Assembly: GCA_018806915.1 (NCBI GenBank)
Contig: JAGKQI010000059.1
Location: 1,302,001-1,366,000, forward strand
Source of the DNA: Phytophthora colocasiae
Lineage: Eukaryota > Oomycota > Peronosporomycetes > Peronosporales > Peronosporaceae
Direction of reading: 5' to 3'
Length of the DNA: 64,000 bases
In this document: positions 10,191 through 19,045 of the stretch, in pieces
Layout: each line of letters begins with the position of its first letter
Position numbering within the stretch: position 1 is the stretch's first letter
Made by a program: the position numbers and the translations under genes
The notes under the pieces: generated by a model
The model's database searches: none
The model's input: only the letters and a program-made list of their open reading frames with translations
Told to the model about the DNA's origin: nothing

Positions 10191-11391
10191 ACCCGACGCT
10201 TCACACGCAGCAAATACGTCTGCTCATGCAGACACTTTGATGGCGACCGATGGTCTAAGTGACTCTGATGACGACGTCGCGCGACCTCCAGCAGCGGCCC
10301 AGGCAGCGGGTAGCAGTGCTCAGTCTGCGGCAAAGCGTAGAAGGCTTAATGCACCTGCAAGTGCAGCCGCGGATGGCTTGCCCAGCGCTTCGCAATTGGG
10401 CCGTGATGTTGATAGTCTCATCTCCCTTCAGCGTCATGGTTTGGAATCTCCGAACGTGGTCCTGAGTTCAACACGGCACAACGCAATCGGCACTGACAAA
10501 AATCATTTCACTCCGACGGGAACCCAATCGTCGATTCATCTGGCCCTTATTGACGGTAAGTACGCTACAATGTCTCCACAACGCTTTGTGGAATTTGTTC
10601 AGATTTACTGGAGGAAGTTCGGCTTCTTCCCACACCCTGCTGTCCTGCGAGCGCTGTTTGGATGGGACTTCGGTACTCGGGGGTTGTCAATCTTGCATTT
10701 CCGACGTGTGATGGAGCAGGAAAAGCGCGAACGAACAAGAGGAACTGACATGGGTAACTTCTCCCGGAAGAACAGTCTGCCGGCGTTGCCATCAACGGTT
10801 AACTTTTCCGATGTTATAGGAGCGGTTGAAGTTCTCTGCACACTTGCACAGCAAATGTACAAACCCATCGTTCACGACACCTTTGTAGCAGCGGTTGCCT
10901 TCCTGGGTGAACTGCGTGTGAGCGACTTACCAATTTCTCATGACGCGGCACTGGAGATTTCAGCCTGGATAGACGATCGCCTGGAGTTATTCCGTCTCTG
11001 GATTGCCGAAGAGAATTGGTCGGAGGTGAGGAACCTGAAGACACATTTTAAGGCATCGCACGAGTCATTTACAATCGTGCATCAAACCATTCTCCGACGA
11101 GATATCTGTGCATCTTTAAAGGAGGTGCACCAAGCGACATCTCGCCATGAATCTCGGGCTGGTGGTCACAACGGAAAGCGCATCCCGATACCAGCAGAAA
11201 TTCGCAAGGCAGTGCCAAAGCAAGCCGACAAGGCTATCTGTCTGCGGTTTCTCTCGGCCCAAGGATGCCGCGGGAAAAACGGCAATTGTGTCATAAGGAA
11301 CCTCTGCCATTTTAAGCCGGCAACCCTTCCCGAAAATGTCCGAGACTTCATCACCAAGAACTACGGAGGGCTAGCTACCGACATGCAATGA
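10090..11391 (+). CDS. Ngaro Gag-like protein with C-terminal Cys cluster
   Basis: Up to 433 codons. The N-terminal part is low complexity (acidic, Ala/Pro-rich), the middle helical, and the end carries a Cys/His cluster ('C.RFLSAQGC.....CVIRNLCHF') reminiscent of a nucleic-acid-binding finger. In Ngaro/DIRS elements the first gene product packages the RNA. The true start is unclear because the frame overlaps the preceding one; an internal ATG at about 10240 is possible. Reverse transcriptase follows after 45 bp. Confidence 0.65.
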   Translation: MTFLLCLSGIFSITSTIRRVDVRIRRAQSTIFDEPDASHAANTSAHADTLMATDGLSDSDDDVARPPAAAQAAGSSAQSAAKRRRLNAPASAAADGLPSASQLGRDVDSLISLQRHGLESPNVVLSSTRHNAIGTDKNHFTPTGTQSSIHLALIDGKYATMSPQRFVEFVQIYWRKFGFFPHPAVLRALFGWDFGTRGLSILHFRRVMEQEKRERTRGTDMGNFSRKNSLPALPSTVNFSDVIGAVEVLCTLAQQMYKPIVHDTFVAAVAFLGELRVSDLPISHDAALEISAWIDDRLELFRLWIAEENWSEVRNLKTHFKASHESFTIVHQTILRRDICASLKEVHQATSRHESRAGGHNGKRIPIPAEIRKAVPKQADKAICLRFLSAQGCRGKNGNCVIRNLCHFKPATLPENVRDFITKNYGGLATDMQ

Positions 11392-11436
11392 CTAGGACAC
11401 GCTCCTCCCCTCCAACACAACAATCTAAGCACCCAG

Positions 11437-12969
11437 GTGCCGGTTCATACCGATAGTCGCTGTCAACAGCAAGATCCGTCATCGGATTCGGCCACGCCGG
11501 GACCGCTTGATGAGCTCATGCTTTCAAGCCCGTCCATCAGACCGCTCAACTCGCTCAAGCGAGTGGGCCCGTCTTTCAATGGATCGTTCAACCGGCTCAT
11601 GCCGATGAGCCCATCCAACCCCCAAATCCTCACTCGACTCGGGTCAGTGAAGGCCTTAGGCGTTGGGCTTCAAACGATGCCACACACTGCTTCTGTACGA
11701 TCACCAGAGCCAAAACGCGATGATTCGCTGGGTGAAGCCTTTATTCAGGGCTTACAGCAGCGCTTTGAATCAACCAAAAGGGTTTATCGCCGATTAACTG
11801 AGTTCTATCAAGACAAAGCGACGGCGACATTCGATGCGGCGTTGCAACGATACGACCTCGCACTACCAGAACCGATGGCGGCCTCAGTCCTTAAGGATGG
11901 ACATACGACATATCTACTTGACCGGAACAAACAAGCAGTGCACAGTGAATTCATCCGACGATCAGGGCTTCAACTGCCAGAATTTGTAAGGCTTCTTAGA
12001 GGAGAATCGTCATTCGACTCTCGCCCGAACAAGGCTCTACACGATCCATCAGGCTCACCTCACTGGCAGAGGTACCGCCACAGGTTGCGATGGGAGCGTA
12101 TTGTGAAGGGTGGGGTAGAGCCGAGCTGGAAGGCACCATTCACAGCACAAAGCTCGCCTCCACCTAACCATGGTTCTGCTCTGCGTGCATTAAACATGAT
12201 TACAAAGTATCTGCGTGAAGGCCAAGATAAGAACCGTTACCTGATTCTCGACATCGACTTGCTGTCGATATTAGATGGAATTACCTGTAGCCCCTTTGGT
12301 GCTGTACAAAAAGGCGAGGCTGATTTATCTCTTGACGCCCGCATCATCCACGACCTCTCCTTCCCACAGGGAGACTCCGTCAACGATAACACAATCACAG
12401 ATCATGAGGTGGAAGTTTGTTATGACGGACCTGACGCTCTCGCTCGTCGTTGTCTGGAGGTGACGGATGAGTTCCCAGGATCGCAACGAATGTCCACTGG
12501 AGATGTCAAGGGAGCCTTTCGAAATATCCCCATGTGTGCCGATCATGTCGGCCGCTTTGCCGGGACGATACCGGAATTGGGGGTGCTGGTAATTGATCTT
12601 TGTTGTCCGTTTGGCTGGACCAACTCCCCTTCCTCCTACTGGGTGGCTGGTGAAGCGATTGGACACTTTTACGCCAGCACAGGTCCCAAATGGCCCCACC
12701 AACCTGAAGATGGTCGAGCTAACTTCGACGCTAAGACGTGGTGTGACGACCATATAGCAATTGAACCTGATATCGGCACCAGGTTGTCGGAAGCTCAGTT
12801 GGCTCTCCGGTCAGCAATGATCACAATACTGGGACCAGATGCTTGCAATGATGAAAAGTTCTCTTCTTGGTTTGAGAAGGGTCGAGCTCTTGGTCTGGAC
12901 TGGGACATGCTGGGCCAAACCGTCTCGATGCCGAGAGAGAAAGTCGAAAGCATTGCGTCGGCTTCATGA
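11437..12969 (+). CDS. Ngaro reverse transcriptase
   Basis: The visible RT blocks are 'ARIIHDLSFPQGDSVND' (fingers), 'STGDVKGAFRNIPM' (motif A, first catalytic Asp), 'CCPFGWTNSPSSYW' (motif B) and 'TWCDDHIAIEPD' (motif C, DD preceded by Cys rather than the usual YxDD Tyr). This variant is common in the DIRS order. The frame stops at 12967-12969, while the thumb ('RRLHDMLASV..LLKLLGSL') continues in the +1 frame within the next ORF. There is therefore a one-base shift near 12950: programmed frameshifting, mutation or sequence error. Confidence 0.85.
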   Translation: MPVHTDSRCQQQDPSSDSATPGPLDELMLSSPSIRPLNSLKRVGPSFNGSFNRLMPMSPSNPQILTRLGSVKALGVGLQTMPHTASVRSPEPKRDDSLGEAFIQGLQQRFESTKRVYRRLTEFYQDKATATFDAALQRYDLALPEPMAASVLKDGHTTYLLDRNKQAVHSEFIRRSGLQLPEFVRLLRGESSFDSRPNKALHDPSGSPHWQRYRHRLRWERIVKGGVEPSWKAPFTAQSSPPPNHGSALRALNMITKYLREGQDKNRYLILDIDLLSILDGITCSPFGAVQKGEADLSLDARIIHDLSFPQGDSVNDNTITDHEVEVCYDGPDALARRCLEVTDEFPGSQRMSTGDVKGAFRNIPMCADHVGRFAGTIPELGVLVIDLCCPFGWTNSPSSYWVAGEAIGHFYASTGPKWPHQPEDGRANFDAKTWCDDHIAIEPDIGTRLSEAQLALRSAMITILGPDACNDEKFSSWFEKGRALGLDWDMLGQTVSMPREKVESIASAS

Positions 12970-13843
12970 TATGCTGGCCAGTGTCAGAACGACCCGAACG
13001 CATCTACTAAAACTCTTGGGAAGCCTGCGTCACGTCGTCACGTGTATTCGACCAGCGGCCCCGTTCTTTCAACGGGTATCTGCTTTGGCCCGATTTGCAC
13101 CGCGGTACGGCTCGGTGAAAGTATCGGCGGCTGCAAAAGAAGATTTGCGCTGGTTCGAGATGATCTTACAGATCGGAAGTCTTAACAGGGTGCCCATGGC
13201 TAGATTCACTCGCCAAGATGTGCCAGACTTTCACATCCACATGGATGCAAGTGACCGAGGTCTTTGTGCACTTTTTCCAGCGCAAAGACAATTTCTCCAA
13301 GTGGAGTTTGATGCTGAGGAGCTGGCATTGATCAGTCGATGCAATGAAGTGGGCGACAACGAGTTCTGTATCAACGTTCGCGAGCTAATGAGCGCTGTAT
13401 TCGCTGCACTAGTGTGGGCTCACCTGTGGAGAAACCGTGACGGCAGGGATGCACATGTTCGATTTTGGATCGACAATACATCGGCAGTTTCCTGGAGCAA
13501 CCACAAATCGAGTCGCAACAGCGCGGCACAAATGTTCCTACGCATTCTAGGTCTTTGCGAGGTACAACAGAGTTTCTACTATTCAGCAGCCCACGTGGCC
13601 GGTGTGGAAAATGAGATGGCGGATGCAGGGAGCAGGGTGTGGCAGTGCCGAAGTCGGCGATCATTTTTGCTATTAATAACTTGTGTGCTGGATGGTCGCA
13701 GGTTTCTGTCCCGAACGATTGGCGAAATCTCTCGCATCTTTGGGTGCGTTGCTGCGAGCAGGGGCACTTGCCCAGTCTTCCAGGAAGCAATACTCACGCG
13801 CATGGGAGCAATGGTGTGCTTGGTGCGTCATGATGGAGTATAA
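12839..13843 (+). CDS. Ngaro RT thumb and RNase H
   Basis: The frame carries the RT thumb, then an RNase H domain with 'DFHIHMDASDRGLCALF' (first Asp), 'INVRELMSAVFAALVW' (Glu), 'RFWIDNTSAVSW' (Asp) and a C-terminal 'HVAGVENEMADAGSR' (final Asp). RNase H removes the RNA template after first-strand synthesis. It overlaps the RT frame by 131 bp and the recombinase frame by 161 bp; compact overlapping ORFs are usual in DIRS-like elements. Codons before about 12950 are probably not used. Confidence 0.82.
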   Translation: MLAMMKSSLLGLRRVELLVWTGTCWAKPSRCRERKSKALRRLHDMLASVRTTRTHLLKLLGSLRHVVTCIRPAAPFFQRVSALARFAPRYGSVKVSAAAKEDLRWFEMILQIGSLNRVPMARFTRQDVPDFHIHMDASDRGLCALFPAQRQFLQVEFDAEELALISRCNEVGDNEFCINVRELMSAVFAALVWAHLWRNRDGRDAHVRFWIDNTSAVSWSNHKSSRNSAAQMFLRILGLCEVQQSFYYSAAHVAGVENEMADAGSRVWQCRSRRSFLLLITCVLDGRRFLSRTIGEISRIFGCVAASRGTCPVFQEAILTRMGAMVCLVRHDGV

Positions 13844-13986
13844 TCCGTGGCTGTCCGCTACCGACAAGAACACGAACGCGGTGCAGCTTGGCGCTTTCGC
13901 CGTCTACTTATGGAAGTTCGGCATGAACCGTCAGCGCGTCGGCAACACTTACTCGACCATTTGCACAAAGTTGTGTGCAATACGAT

Positions 13987-14851
13987 TAGTGTACTCCGCC
14001 AACATGTTTGCTAGAATTACTACACACTAACTTACTGTTAGTGCTGTTAGCAAACGTGTTACCCTGTTTGTTGTGGACTTCCTATATAACTACAGTGCTA
14101 CTATGCGCAGCCGATGCGTCGCTGCTTTCAGTAGCTTCGTCTTCCAGTCTTCAATCACGTATCGAGCAGAGCGAAGTTTGTATAGAGAAACACTAACTTC
14201 TCCACTTTGTCTGCTGTCAAACGATTGCGGCGTTTAGACCACACGAAAGCAAAGGCACTCCAAACACGTTCTGCAGCAGCAGAAGAGATAGGAACCGTAA
14301 AGAGTCTCGTTGCAATTGGAGCCAAGAGCAGGAATTCAGTCACACCATGATCTAGCCAGTATTCCAGTGCGTCCATATCCTTGTAGAGCTCCATTTGGGT
14401 TGTAGAACACATTTTGATAAACTGAGCAAGTTCTATCTTGCACTGAGAAGCAGTGCTTTCACTGTCACGGCCTTCTTGGAGGGTGTCGACGGAGAGAGCA
14501 TCTCAAATCACCTGGTCGCGGTCTTTACGAAGGTGACCTCGTTGTTTAAAAAAGTAAACTGGGAGACGAACGAGGGCGGTTGGCGCTTCGATAGCCAACC
14601 GATCATTGTCATCTGACCGCCAACGATATCTGAAGCAGCTGGAAAGGGCTCGGTCTTTGATACCGGTAGCACGAATCTAGTCGCGACAGAAAGCTTCAAC
14701 ATTAAACATTCAACAGAACTGTGGGCTCAGGATCAGGAAGCGACGGGTGAGCGTCTAACTCCACCAACATGTTAGTAAAATTTACTACACACTAACTAAC
14801 TGTTTATATACAGGGTCGCCAACTCTACAGTTAGCGTTAGTGCGAACACTA
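13987..14851 (-). mobile_element. Non-autonomous hAT element inside the Ngaro recombinase gene
   Basis: The element is 865 bp. It is flanked by the 8-bp duplication AATACGAT (13979-13986 and 14852-14859) and has short inverted ends TAGTGTAC/TAGTGTTC. The 8-bp duplication is characteristic of hAT. A partly conserved direct repeat lies near both ends (about 13995-14037 and 14758-14800, sharing TACTACACACTAACT). Only the C-terminal end of a transposase remains inside. Confidence 0.9.
14155..14412 (-). pseudogene. hAT transposase C-terminal dimerisation fragment
   Basis: Eighty-five codons, including 'PISSAAAERVWSAFAFVWSK' and 'KVEKLVFLYTNFALL', the typical hAT dimerisation region. BED finger and catalytic core are missing, so the element depends on a transposase made elsewhere. 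Confidence 0.85.
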
Positions 14852-15644
14852 AATACGATGGTACCACCGGAACACGGCAGGATACGACCCCGGCGTCAAC
14901 GCGAGTCATGCTATTTTGCTACGTGGAATCCGTCGCTTTACTGATCCGGTGGTGAAACAGCAGCCATTGACCGCACGACTACTCCGATTCATCTTCCAGG
15001 ACATCGACTTATCGCAGCCGCACGACCAATTACTGTGGGGTGGTCTGCTACTGGGATATTTCTTCTTGCTCAGACGTTCCGAGTACCTCTTCATAGGGAA
15101 AAGGGTACACAGCTACGTTCTGCGCCTCAAGGCTATCAAATTCCTAAATTGTGATGAGCAACCTGTGGCACCTAAGCGAGCCCAAATCGTGGGGATCACG
15201 TTGAACGGCGCCAAGAACAACCAGTTCGGTCGGGAGGAGGTGCGGTACCAGTACAGATCCGGTGACAAATTGCTCTGTCCTGTCCGGGCAGCTCGTTGGG
15301 TGTACAAGGCGGCAGCGAGACTCGGAACAGCACCAGAAGACCCAGCGCTAGCAATGCCGCGCAGGGGTATCTCGGCGGAGGAGGTCGCCACGACGATTAA
15401 GAATGCAGCGAAGAAATGTGGGCTCAATCCAGCCCAGTATTCGACTCATTCAGTGCGAATTGGTGGGGCAACAGCACTGCTCAATGCCGGGGCTGATCGA
15501 CTAGTCATTAAGCTCATGGGCCGATGGCTTTCGAATGCCTTCGAAGACTACCCCGTTTTGACAGCAAAGGGGACCGCGCATTTATCGCGGCACATGTGCT
15601 AATAAAGATCAGGCGTGCCGCGCCAGCCAAATCAAGTGGGGCAG

Positions 15645-15720
15645 CCGCCACGCCACGCCCTCAGTGGTGGCACAATGCACGAACTACATTTTACCCCAAC
15701 GGAAGCATTGTTGGAAATTG
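15645..15720 (+). repeat. Ngaro B1 repeat
   Basis: This 76-bp block recurs at 15880-15955 (B2). Its last five bases (AATTG) are also the first bases of A2. Confidence 0.9.
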
Positions 15721-15878
15721 GAGGTTGCAGAGGTGTGAAACACCCTGAGGTGTTGATAACCGACGAAGGCAGAGTTTCCCAATGCGGTAGTTTAGTAGCT
15801 AAGGATAGATTCGGCAGGAGCTCGAGGAGGAGGAGTTCAAACTCCTCCCTCATTTTCAGATCTCCTCGCTGCAGCTAA
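15716..15878 (+). repeat. Ngaro A2 repeat
   Basis: Copy of the 163-bp block at 9278-9440; no mismatch seen. Confidence 0.92.
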
Positions 15879-15879
15879 C

Positions 15880-15955
15880 CCGCCACGCCACGCCCTCAGT
15901 GGTGGCACAATGCACGAACTACATTTTACCCCAACGGAAGCATTGTTGGAAATTG
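15880..15955 (+). repeat. Ngaro B2 repeat, 3' end of the element
   Basis: Copy of B1 at 15645-15720; marks the 3' boundary of the retrotransposon. Confidence 0.9.
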
Positions 15956-16104
15956 AAGAACAGGAAGAGCATGACGGTCAGGAAGTAGTACGTGTTACAT
16001 GTACCGACTTGTTTCAAACGATTGATCGTCGAAAACCACACGTCGGACGAGGCAGCACCTTTCGAAAGGGCTAGAAACCCCCTCGCCACCTTCTCCGTCG
16101 ATCA

Positions 16105-16121
16105 GTTCATTCTTCAATTCG
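16105..16121 (+). promoter_or_regulatory. Oomycete-type core promoter of ARM copy 3
   Basis: GTTCATTCTTCAATTCG, the counterpart of the block in front of ARM copy 2, lies 43 bp upstream of the ATG at 16164. Confidence 0.68.
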
Positions 16122-16163
16122 TTTTCTCGCTCGCAGAAACATCCCAGTATTCTCTGGTTTCTT

Positions 16164-18979
16164 ATGGAGGTCCTCACAGTCATCGACGTTTTTGAACGTC
16201 TTCGCCAGCTCTATAAGCTGGCCGACGCCATCCGTCGCCAGCGCACACAAAACCGCGAAACGTACACGCGGTTGATGCAGATCTACGTCGAGTTGCAGTC
16301 AGAGCCTGTTCGAGCCAACCCGACACTAAAACACACCCAAGCGATCAAGACGTTCAAGTCTGCAGTCGACATGTTCTATCAGCACCTGACCAAATACAAT
16401 GACATGCATCGAGTCGTACGGATCTTCAAATGGTCCAAGATGGAGGACAGTCGTCTCGAAGTTGTCGAGGAAGTGGATAGACTCTTCCAGATGCTCAACC
16501 TCGCGACGACCGTGACGATCATGGAGGGACACGCTGCAGCAGCCTCGAACTCTTCAAAGCTCTTCGCCAAGCTCAAGGGAATGCACAAGGACATCCAACT
16601 CAGCCACGACCAGATCCTCGCGAAACTTCAGACCGACAGGCAGCGAGCTCAAGTGATGGAGAAGGAAGACGTTGTGGAACGAGGTGTGACTCGTCAAGCT
16701 CCGATACCGAAGAACTATGGGCGAGCTTTAAGCGGCAAGAAGCTTTCGATAAGGGATGAGGATTTGGAGGAAACAGAGGTTGAGTCTGAGCTTGAAGACA
16801 AGACACCAGTGGAATCAGAGGAGAATGAGGCTGAAGATTTTCAGATATTTTCCTTCTCGTCACGATGTCGTGAGACTCAGTCCATTGGTAAAGAGAGCGA
16901 GCTGGTGGAACTGAAGCAGCAGATGACAAGCGAAGGAGTTGTGGAGGAGAAAGAGAAATTAGAGGAGAAGTTGCAACAAGAAAAGGAAGAATCAACTGAG
17001 CAGTGGCCTGTCGATATGAAGGTGGAGGTTGAAGATAAGGAACAAGCTGCTCAGGAACCAGTTACGGAACAACCCACAACCGAAAATGTGGTGGAGAATC
17101 AACGGCGACATGATAAAAAGAAGATCGATTTGGAGCTGGAGAGAATGGGAAACGGCACTACCCATGACATCATGGTACAACGGAGGCTAAGCAAGAAGAG
17201 ACCGAAGAGAAGATCGAGTCACTGACACAAGTGGAGGAGAATGCGATCGATTTGGAGCGTGAGCCGGTTCACAATGACACGGATGAGATGATAGTAGTGG
17301 AAGATGAACAAGAAGAGGACGAAGAGAAGATCGAGTTACTTCCACAAGAGACACTTGAACTGGACGAGAAGGAGAAGGAGATAGTCGATCCAACTCTTTC
17401 TCCTCAACTCAGCTCCTCTTCTCTTCCGGAACATTCTTCCGTTCCGCTTCTCATCAAACTTCTTGGGTCTGAAGAAGTATCATCTCAAGAAAGGGAGGAA
17501 GCTCTCCTGGATCTCATCAACAAGTGCGTCTCCAACAGCAACCGAGTACAAGTGTACAAGACCAAGGGGATCCCAGTGCTTCGAGAGATCGTACACTCCA
17601 GCGAGAGCTACTTGACTCAACTCTATGCGCTCCACTGTTTGAGTTGGTTCACTTTCTCCTTCTCGAAAGTGCGGGAAGCCGAGTTTGAAGAGCTCCAGGC
17701 CTGTGTTCGAGAGCCAACACACTCGGAGATGCTGTCACTGTTACACGAACTTCAGAACGGCGACGAACACGAGAAAGAGGTCGCAGTTCTACAGTGCTCC
17801 TGCTTGGCGACTCGAGGGGATGGAGAAGTTTTACGTCAAGTTGGAGCTTTCCCTCTTCTAATTGATCTGCTGACGAACGGCACTGCCAACCAGAAGCTGT
17901 GGGCTACGGAAGCTCTGGTGACTCTGGCTAGTGACAGTGATGAGAGCTGCGTGGAAATCACCCAGGGAAGAGGTATCCCTCCTCTCATTGCTCTCCTGCG
18001 GTCAGGAACGGACATGCAGAAGCAAGAAGCTGCTTATGCGCTGGGCAATTTAGCTGCGAACGACGCCACGACTCGTGCTAAAATCACTCGTGAAGGTGCT
18101 ATCCCCCCAATGGTGAGCTTCGTGAAAGTTGTGGCTGACGCGCAGAACCAGGGTGCGGTCTACGCACTAGGCTTCCTCTCGCTGAACAATGAAGAAAACC
18201 GTGTGTTGATCGCTCAAGAAGGAGCGATTCCTCCTCTCGTAAAACTATTGAAGACAGGAACAAGAGCTCAGAAGCAGTGGAGTGCGTACACCCTCGGCAA
18301 CCTTGCTTACAGTGATGCAAACCGAGTGGAAATCACAGAGCAAGGGGCCATCGGTCCGCTGATTGAGCTTCTTCGATCCGGAACAGCCATGCAAAAGCAG
18401 AGAGCGGCATTCGCGTTGGGGAATTTGGCGTGTGATAACGAAGTGGGATCCGAATTCGACGAGGCTATCCTGCCTCTGGTTGAGTTGGTTCGAGTGGGCT
18501 CCGATACTCAAAAGGCGGACGCGGCATACACCTTGGGCAATTTGGCTGCCACCAATGACGGAAGACGTGGTGAGATTAGACAGAAAGGAGCCATCCCGCC
18601 GTTGGTGAAGCTCCTGTTGTCTGGTAATGACGACCAGAAGCAATGGGCAGCGTTCGCACTGAGGTGTTTGGCGCACAACAATGACGAGAACCGTGTGGCG
18701 ATTATGGACGAAGGAGCTATTCCTGCACTTACAGCTCTTGTCGAGTGTGGAACCGATGAACAGAAGGAACAAGCTGCTCATGCTCTGAAACATCTTACTG
18801 AAGAAGATCGTAAGGACTTCAGTGCGGACCGAATCGTGACGCCCCTAATGGGGTATCTGCGAGGAGTGATGCCACTTGTTCGTAAGTTCGTGGCGCCAGA
18901 CTCTGAAGCACAGAGGAAGGTAGCGCCAGCTCGAGCTCGTGTAGGTAAAAAGAAGAGCTTGTTCGCTGACGCGTGGTAG
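16164..18979 (+). pseudogene. Armadillo-repeat protein, tandem copy 3, with one frameshift
   Basis: The first frame (16164-17225, 353 codons) encodes the helical N-terminal domain, close to that of copy 2, and part of a shorter acidic linker. The second frame (to the TAG at 18977-18979) encodes the rest of the linker and all ARM repeats. The shift is at about 17165-17185; reading just upstream of 17231 in the second frame continues the linker, so one small indel separates the halves. No plausible intron fits there. Relative to copies 1 and 2 about 23 codons are deleted near 18860, just before the C-terminal tail, which ends KKKSLFADAW. Either a recent pseudogene or a sequencing indel; every other part looks coding. 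Confidence 0.82.
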
Positions 18980-19045
18980 ATGCGCAACGTACGTTTGCTA
19001 CATGTAATACTTGTTGTAAAGTTCACATTTGTTTTTCTCGAAACT

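Larger units (their letters stand above)
13683..15602 (+). pseudogene. Ngaro tyrosine recombinase, interrupted by a hAT insertion
   Basis: The N-terminal SAM-like core-binding part is encoded at 13683-13986 and the catalytic part at 14860-15602. The catalytic tetrad is visible: 'FLLRRSEYL' (Arg I), 'HSVRIGG' (HxxR, His and Arg II), and 'FEDYPVL' (nucleophile Tyr). The insertion plus its duplicated target is 873 bp, a multiple of three, and both halves lie in one frame, so the gene was a single open frame before the insertion. This enzyme would integrate the circular cDNA. The present copy cannot make it intact. Confidence 0.88.
9278..15955 (+). mobile_element. Ngaro-type (DIRS order) tyrosine-recombinase retrotransposon with split direct repeats
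   Basis: The order is A1 (9278-9440), coding region, B1 (15645-15720), A2 (15716-15878), B2 (15880-15955). A1 and A2 (163 bp) and B1 and B2 (76 bp) appear identical by eye. A1-B1-A2-B2 split direct repeats are the signature of Ngaro/PAT-like DIRS elements, which integrate through a circular intermediate and a tyrosine recombinase and make no target-site duplication. The coding order is Gag-like, reverse transcriptase, RNase H, tyrosine recombinase. An 865-bp hAT element interrupts the last gene. No methyltransferase domain was seen, which favours Ngaro over DIRS1/PAT. Confidence 0.9.

Noticed and set aside
17165..17190. Possible short intron explaining the frame change in ARM copy 3
   Set aside because: The only GT...AG pair there is about 17 bp apart, far below a workable intron, and copy 2 has no intron at this place.
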